This document shows, one piece after another, positions 33,130-37,941 of a stretch of DNA of 37,941 nt. Location: NCBI GenBank assembly GCA_900543585.1, contig UQRP01000025.1, positions 1 to 37,941 on the forward strand. The letters run 5' to 3'. Under the pieces are notes generated by a model that was not told the origin of the DNA, made no database searches, and saw only the letters and a program-made list of their open reading frames with translations. The translations under genes and the position numbers were made by a program. This DNA is from an uncultured Prevotella sp. (GTDB lineage: Bacteria; Bacteroidota; Bacteroidia; Bacteroidales; Bacteroidaceae). The first letter of the stretch is position 1. Each line of letters opens with the position of its first letter.

Positions 33130-36100
33130 CTACTGACCAGTCTGTGTGTTCCGACGTGCATATTCAGCAGGAGACATACCAAAGGTCTGACTAAAGCACT
33201 TCGAGAAATAGCTCTGCGTAGAGAAGCCTACCATGTACATCACTTCAGACGCAGCAAATCGCCCTTCTTTGAGTAGTATCGCCGCCCGCTGCATTCTCAG
33301 CTGCCGGATATAATTTACTGGAGTATAGCCAGTAATAGCTTTCACCCTCCGATAGATAAGTTTGGTACCAAAGCCTGTCAACTCTGTCAACATTTGCACG
33401 TTAAGGTCGGCATCAGCCAAATGCGCTTCAATCATTGAGGTTACAGCCTTCACAACGATGTCCTCATCGTTTCCATCATGGTGTTGTTTGAGAGCATCTG
33501 TTAGAAATTTGCTACTTTTAGATTTTCCTTCATTAGCAACATGCTCCTCGGTATCATCAGATTGATTGTCAACAGGTACCATCTGATGAAGCACTTTATA
33601 CCTTAGCTTGATAGCTATCATTGTATGTCCACCCTCTTCCTTACCTAACGATACCTCGGCGCCCATCAACCGACCACGCTCACTAATTAAAGCAAGGTGC
33701 TGTTCGCCATAGGGCATAAAAGCAAAACGCTGTTTGTCCGGAGCAAGGAGCAATTGCTCCACAGTAAGACGAAGTACGGCATATCCCTTATCCTCCTCTG
33801 CAGATAACACGGCATTGCCACAAACAAGCGTATCGTCATCAACAAACTTCGTAATAGCATCTAATAATCCAAGTATCGCAACAACATCCATCTCCACCAT
33901 CAGTTTCGAATGATCGGCAGTAAAGGACATTCGGGTTGCACGGCCTTCTTCATGACTATCAGCCACCACTAACTGGCATAGCTCCGATAGGTCAAGCCGT
34001 CGCAGAACAGGCTTCATCGAACTGTCAGCCATTGGTGATGGCAGATCCAGTGCCTCCGAAGCCATCTGACAGATAGCAGTACCATTACGACGTATAACAT
34101 TGATATCATCCTCCTGCTTGTCATGATGTTGTGATCGTAGCTGCAAAGCAGATGCCAGAACCATTCCTGCCGACATCTTCAGTTTCTCTGACAAAGAGGC
34201 GAAGAAGGCTGCACGCCTTGCACTCTGTTCCATGGCATCACTACGTGCCTGCCGCTCGCGCCGTAACTCGCGCCGCATCCACACAAAACGCACACCCCAA
34301 GCGATGAGCGCTAAGAACAACAACACATAGATTGTTTTAGCCCACCAAGTGAGATACCATGGCGGGAGAACCGTCACCTTCAGATTGTACACTTCTTTCG
34401 ATGGTCGTCCCTGACCATCCACCACACAAACACGGAGACGATAGGTGCCATGAGAAAGACCGTTAAAAGACACCTGTAATATTCCGGCTGGCAGGAGCGT
34501 CCAATGCTTCTCCACACCCTCCATCAGATAGGCATAGCGAGCAGCTAATTGTCCACATTGCGGATTGTCTGAAAAGAGGAGCTTGAAATTGTTCTCATTA
34601 CTGTGAAAAACCATCGCTCCATTAATGTCGAGGTATTGTTGCGCATCGTTGATGCACATCTGACTTCCATTTACCTCTATTCCCGTAAGTTGCAGACGAC
34701 CACAAAGATTAGCCGACAAATCATCAGTGTAGACAGCCATCAGTGCGTCTTCTCCTCCAAGTATCACTGCTTTATGCCGCTTACCGGTAAGGTCTGTCCA
34801 TAAAAATGGAGTAGCCATTGAGAAAGCATTCAAACCATAAAGAGAAAAAGCAGCGCTCGAACCATTGGGTCGCAGTACACAAACATCGTTGTTGGCAGAA
34901 ATCCATAGCGCCCCATCGACAATGCCAAGTGCAGTAGGTGTCAGGCTATGGTCTGCCATGACAAATATGCGCTGATTGTTTAAGTCACCATGTGCGAAGC
35001 GCACCACCTTCCCAGCCATAGCTGCCCATACAGAACCATCAGCATCAGCTATCACCTTATCGATAGACGTTTCCTTCAACACATGGCTGACACGTAATGT
35101 GGCAGCATCAATTCGGTCGATGCCAGCACTATAGGCTGCCGCCCATACACGGCCATGCTTGTCAACTCCTAAACTTCCGACATTAATACCTATCAGCGAG
35201 GAGCCAAGATGTGCATCAGCCTTCACACGGCCTTGACTGGCAAGAAGTCGACGCCGGTCTATAATGAATATTCCACCAGCATAAGCCGCTACCCAACAGC
35301 GGCCCCTTCTGTCCTCAACGATATCGTAAGCCCAAGCTGCATTGTAATGTCCCGTGCCGTCGGTAAGCAACACATTACGGGTTCGACCACTTTGCGGGTC
35401 TATAATAAAAAGTCCATGGTCGGTGCAGGCTATGATCGTACCGTCTGACACACGATGCAACTTTCGAATGCGATTGTGTGAAATATTCCATCGAGCGTCA
35501 CCCTGTTGATACCATTTCATAACCTCCCATCCCACAGCAGTACGCCCCAAGCTGATTAAGCCATTGTCGCCACCGGCCCACAACGACACGCCATGAGCGT
35601 CAGTCAATAAGGTTCCCAACGTATTACCTTCTCCACGCCCAGTAATAGCAGACAGGCTCCAACGCCGGAAGGGTTCATGGGCACGATACACGGACAAGCC
35701 ACGATCAGTGCCCACAAGGAGATTATTCCATTGATCCTTTGACAACGCCCATACAATATTGCTCGCCAAAGAGTTCGGCACCCGTATATCTTGACTTACA
35801 CGCACAGCAGGCTGCCCGTTAGCAATTAGGTATAATCCATCGTCTGTACCTATATAAAGCGTATTGCCCACTTGGCAAAGCGCTTTGATGGAATTAGAGT
35901 GCAGAGCAAGCACTTCTTTCAGGGAATGACCATCATAATGATACAAGGCGCCCTCCGTTCCAATCCAACAGCCGCCTCCTTTGGCATGAGCCATTGCATT
36001 GACCAGTTGGCGACCTGCTAACTGCCCCACGTTAATAGCCCTCACACGACCATTGTGAATAATATACAATCCATGAAGCGTTCCGACAAGAAGTCCCTTG

Positions 36101-36612
36101 GGTGTATCAAGCAATGAATAGACTTGCGGCAGCCGTCGTGCAAGGGCTTGTGTCTTGCCTGTCCGCAAATCGTATAGATCCACACCGTCAGCACCACCTA
36201 CAACAATCTTGGATCCTTTCCGCAATAAGGTACGCACACAGCGCACGCCACCCTGCGGAGGTAATACATGCAGATTACGCATTTCCGCCACACGTAGACC
36301 ACCATCGGTACCCATCAGTATTTTATCGTCAGCCATCATCACCACATGGATGAGCGTCTGAAGGTCGGTACCTTTAAACAAAGCGTAATCGCGGTATCCG
36401 TCATAGACAATAACCCCCTTATCGGTGCCCATCCATATCATTCCGTCAGCATCAGAAGCCATACAAAGCACGGTTGGCGAACTACTTGGTTTGAAGTTCA
36501 CAAAAGAAAGCTGAACAGGACACTCAACACCATAGGCGGGTATGGAGCAAACTGCTAAAACAACTAATAATGTGTAGAGTATATATAATAGGTGTGTTTT
36601 TGATGGTAACAT
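33130..36612 (-). CDS. PUL regulator: propeller sensor, Y_Y_Y, degenerate kinase, AraC HTH, no receiver
   Basis: The protein has 1160 residues. A signal/anchor helix (about 10-28) is followed by two seven-bladed-type propellers of Reg_prop repeats (about 35-660; many copies like MIWMGTDKGVIVYDG, LLVGTDRGLSVY), a Y_Y_Y domain (about 665-750), a transmembrane helix near 762-783, a coiled coil, a kinase-like region (about 800-1000) and a C-terminal AraC helix-turn-helix (about 1060-1160; GFSTQSYFSKCFSQTFGMSP). This is a hybrid two-component layout, but the phosphoacceptor position reads FFASLSEKLKMS, with Glu809 where histidine is expected. The N and G boxes of the ATP site are not recognisable, and the receiver domain is absent. 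I start at 36612, next to a promoter box. It likely controls the adjoining GH16/SusD locus. Confidence 0.9.
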   Translation of the reverse strand: MLPSKTHLLYILYTLLVVLAVCSIPAYGVECPVQLSFVNFKPSSSPTVLCMASDADGMIWMGTDKGVIVYDGYRDYALFKGTDLQTLIHVVMMADDKILMGTDGGLRVAEMRNLHVLPPQGGVRCVRTLLRKGSKIVVGGADGVDLYDLRTGKTQALARRLPQVYSLLDTPKGLLVGTLHGLYIIHNGRVRAINVGQLAGRQLVNAMAHAKGGGCWIGTEGALYHYDGHSLKEVLALHSNSIKALCQVGNTLYIGTDDGLYLIANGQPAVRVSQDIRVPNSLASNIVWALSKDQWNNLLVGTDRGLSVYRAHEPFRRWSLSAITGRGEGNTLGTLLTDAHGVSLWAGGDNGLISLGRTAVGWEVMKWYQQGDARWNISHNRIRKLHRVSDGTIIACTDHGLFIIDPQSGRTRNVLLTDGTGHYNAAWAYDIVEDRRGRCWVAAYAGGIFIIDRRRLLASQGRVKADAHLGSSLIGINVGSLGVDKHGRVWAAAYSAGIDRIDAATLRVSHVLKETSIDKVIADADGSVWAAMAGKVVRFAHGDLNNQRIFVMADHSLTPTALGIVDGALWISANNDVCVLRPNGSSAAFSLYGLNAFSMATPFLWTDLTGKRHKAVILGGEDALMAVYTDDLSANLCGRLQLTGIEVNGSQMCINDAQQYLDINGAMVFHSNENNFKLLFSDNPQCGQLAARYAYLMEGVEKHWTLLPAGILQVSFNGLSHGTYRLRVCVVDGQGRPSKEVYNLKVTVLPPWYLTWWAKTIYVLLFLALIAWGVRFVWMRRELRRERQARSDAMEQSARRAAFFASLSEKLKMSAGMVLASALQLRSQHHDKQEDDINVIRRNGTAICQMASEALDLPSPMADSSMKPVLRRLDLSELCQLVVADSHEEGRATRMSFTADHSKLMVEMDVVAILGLLDAITKFVDDDTLVCGNAVLSAEEDKGYAVLRLTVEQLLLAPDKQRFAFMPYGEQHLALISERGRLMGAEVSLGKEEGGHTMIAIKLRYKVLHQMVPVDNQSDDTEEHVANEGKSKSSKFLTDALKQHHDGNDEDIVVKAVTSMIEAHLADADLNVQMLTELTGFGTKLIYRRVKAITGYTPVNYIRQLRMQRAAILLKEGRFAASEVMYMVGFSTQSYFSKCFSQTFGMSPAEYARRNTQTGQ

Positions 36613-36638
36613 TGGGTAATACGATCGCTTAATCACTG

Positions 36639-36646
36639 CAAAAATA
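36639..36646 (-). promoter_or_regulatory. -7 promoter box for the propeller regulator
   Basis: The minus strand reads TATTTTTG (TAnnTTTG), 26 bp before the ATG at 36612. It supports that start rather than the in-frame codon at 36735 and gives a leader of about 20 nt. Confidence 0.55.
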
Positions 36647-36692
36647 GCATTTTTTTTCTGACCAAGCGGCACTATCCTTGGAAAAATAATTA

Positions 36693-36727
36693 AAACGGAC
36701 AGACCACATTGCATAGTCTGTCCGTTT
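36693..36727 (-). terminator. Terminator after GH16
   Basis: AAACGGACAGAC (36693-36704) pairs perfectly with GTCTGTCCGTTT (36716-36727) around an 11-nt loop. On the minus strand it is followed by TTTTAATTATTTTT. It separates the GH16 operon from the regulator gene, which has its own promoter. Confidence 0.9.
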
Positions 36728-36734
36728 GGTGTCA

Positions 36735-37706
36735 TTATTGAGCCTGATAAACTCTCACATAATCAACCTCATAGCGTAAGGGAAAATGCGAGAGGTCTGG
36801 TTCACCTCCATTGCTTCCTATGGCAAGGTTGAGCAGGATGTATTGCCCAAAGCCATCACGTGTATTAGAAAAAGGATTGCCGAAATCGCCGTCCACACCC
36901 CGATTATAGCTCTTTGAGAGGTCTACCTCGTTGAGCAATTCTCCGTCGAGGTAGAGACGAATATACTGCTCGTCCCAATCCATCCGCCAGACATGAAACT
37001 TTGAGGCCCACTCTGTATCTTTTGCCGTGAAATGAGTAAAAGGCGTCGCGCTCTCGTCCCATACGGCAGTATAACGTTTGTCGCCCCCCCAACAAGCATT
37101 GGCCAAAATAGAGGGCACACCATTCTTGATGTAAAACTCCATAAGATCTATCTCTCCATTTTGCGGCCATTCTCCTTGGTTGCCCAATGTCCAGATAGCA
37201 GGCCATGCTCCACGTGTGACGGGAATACGTGCGCGTACCTCCATACGCCCATAGCGGAAATGGAAACTCTTCTGCGTGGTCAGACACGAGGATGTGAATT
37301 TTGCCTGAGGCCGTGAACAGCGCCAGTCAGTGGATTGCGAATCATAGTTGGGATTGGCAACTTTCTGCTGCCGCCCTTCTATCACTAACAAGCCATCCTT
37401 TACAGTGGCGTTGTCGGGCTGATACCATTGCAGCTCCTCGTTTCTCACAAAACCATGCTCGTAAGTCCATTCGTTTGAAGGCTGTCCATCAACGTTAAAC
37501 TCGTCATTCCATACCAAGCGATAACCGGCATATTCCGTCGGCTTAGTATCTTTAGACAGAGCCTTTTTAGATACGTCATCACCTGAGATATCGTCTGACT
37601 TCTCCGTGGGAATTTGAGATGCTATAGGCGACGCTTCTGCCGATGACTCGTGACATTGGCAGAAAAGCGCCAATCCTAAGAAAGAAAGAATATAAGAGAC
37701 TTTCAT
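36735..37706 (-). CDS. GH16 beta-glucanase (laminarinase/lichenase-type)
   Basis: The enzyme has 323 residues. The N-terminal signal (MKVSYILSFLGLALF) ends in CQC, so lipidation is likely though the lipobox is not canonical. A Ser/Asp/Lys-rich linker of about 40 residues precedes the jelly-roll domain. The catalytic motif is GEIDLMEF with Glu185 nucleophile, Asp187 and Glu190 acid/base. Other family marks are WNDEFN at the domain start, RYGRMEVRARIP, and YEVDYVRVYQ at the end. The ExDxxE form with the extra residue (IDLME) is that of laminarinase-like GH16, acting on beta-1,3- or mixed-linked glucans. It follows a SusD gene by 17 bp. I start at the ATG at 37706, at the signal peptide. Confidence 0.93.
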   Translation of the reverse strand: MKVSYILSFLGLALFCQCHESSAEASPIASQIPTEKSDDISGDDVSKKALSKDTKPTEYAGYRLVWNDEFNVDGQPSNEWTYEHGFVRNEELQWYQPDNATVKDGLLVIEGRQQKVANPNYDSQSTDWRCSRPQAKFTSSCLTTQKSFHFRYGRMEVRARIPVTRGAWPAIWTLGNQGEWPQNGEIDLMEFYIKNGVPSILANACWGGDKRYTAVWDESATPFTHFTAKDTEWASKFHVWRMDWDEQYIRLYLDGELLNEVDLSKSYNRGVDGDFGNPFSNTRDGFGQYILLNLAIGSNGGEPDLSHFPLRYEVDYVRVYQAQ

Positions 37707-37723
37707 CTTCACGTGAGTAGGTG

Positions 37724-37941
37724 TTATTTCCACAATTCGTTTTGCTCAAGTTTTGGATTGGAGTCGATATCGGGCTGCGGGATAGGCCATACATATTCTT
37801 TCTCACCACGATAGTTGCGGTGTTCATAGGGGAAGTTATAAGTCTTGGCCTCGTTATTCACCCTGTCTACAGCATCTTTCAGCATGTGCCAACGATAGAG
37901 GTCAAAGAGCCGCAGGCCCTCAAAGGCAGTCTCCACACGAC
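37724..37941 (-). CDS. SusD-like lipoprotein, C-terminal part (runs off window)
   Basis: The frame is open to the right edge and ends at 37724, giving 72 codons. It reads RVETAFEGLRLFDLYRWHM, the conserved SusD/RagB C-terminal signature, then a loop and EYVWPIPQPDIDSNPKLEQN, the usual ending in which proline-rich IPQ precedes N-P-x-L-x-Q-N. The rest of the gene, and presumably a SusC partner, lie beyond the window. It marks a second PUL with GH16 immediately downstream. Confidence 0.95.
   Translation of the reverse strand, partial: RVETAFEGLRLFDLYRWHMLKDAVDRVNNEAKTYNFPYEHRNYRGEKEYVWPIPQPDIDSNPKLEQNELWK

Noticed and set aside
36613..36735. 41-residue N-terminal extension of the propeller regulator
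   Set aside because: It overlaps the GH16 terminator and the regulator's own promoter; the signal helix begins just after the ATG at 36612.

Overview
The window looks like chromosomal DNA from a Bacteroidetes bacterium of the Prevotella/Segatella type. The evidence is two SusC/SusD-type polysaccharide loci, a SusR-like regulator, a three-gene fumarate reductase operon, an S46 dipeptidyl peptidase, a NigD-like lipoprotein, and about ten promoters of the Bacteroidetes form TAnnTTTG with no Shine-Dalgarno sites. No tRNA, rRNA, CRISPR array, integrase or insertion sequence was seen.

Layout. 1-1034 (+): remains of a cytochrome c assembly pair (ResB C-terminus, then CcsA), both broken by frame changes. 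1258-4162 (-): a lone anti-sigma-like membrane protein, then an ABC exporter whose permease has an in-frame amber codon. 4163-4898: a gene-free stretch with a 22-bp tandem repeat and a 39-bp near-copy of part of frdB set in a hairpin. 4899-16688: an alpha-glucan-type PUL: SusC, SusD, a three-domain SusE/F-like lipoprotein, a clan-D (GH27-like) lipoprotein glycosidase, a convergent SusR-like membrane regulator, and a SusB-type GH97 alpha-glucosidase. 16800-20303 (-): frdC-frdA-frdB with a long leader. 20582-21817 (+): a methyltransferase with a THUMP-like tail, apparently leaderless. 21891-29959 (-): LOG-family hydrolase, NigD-like lipoprotein, ECF sigma factor, a membrane-anchored protein with a C-terminal beta-barrel, a fused SpmA/SpmB protein, an MOP-family flippase and DPP7. 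30093-33084 (+): a DEAD-box RNA helicase and a TlpA-like thioredoxin protein. 33130-37941 (-): end of a second PUL (SusD C-terminus, GH16 beta-glucanase, and a propeller/AraC regulator that resembles a hybrid two-component system without the phosphorelay).

How it fits together. The first PUL would bind and import an alpha-glucan through SusC/D/EF, cut it at the surface with the clan-D enzyme and finish it in the periplasm with GH97; the SusR-like protein would sense product. The second targets a beta-1,3- or mixed-linkage glucan. The frd operon provides the fumarate-reducing end of the anaerobic succinate pathway. The most unusual points are the kinase-dead, receiver-less PUL regulator, the frdB-derived 39-bp element, the sigma/beta-barrel pair that may link the outer membrane to transcription, and the cluster of three broken genes in the first 3.2 kb.
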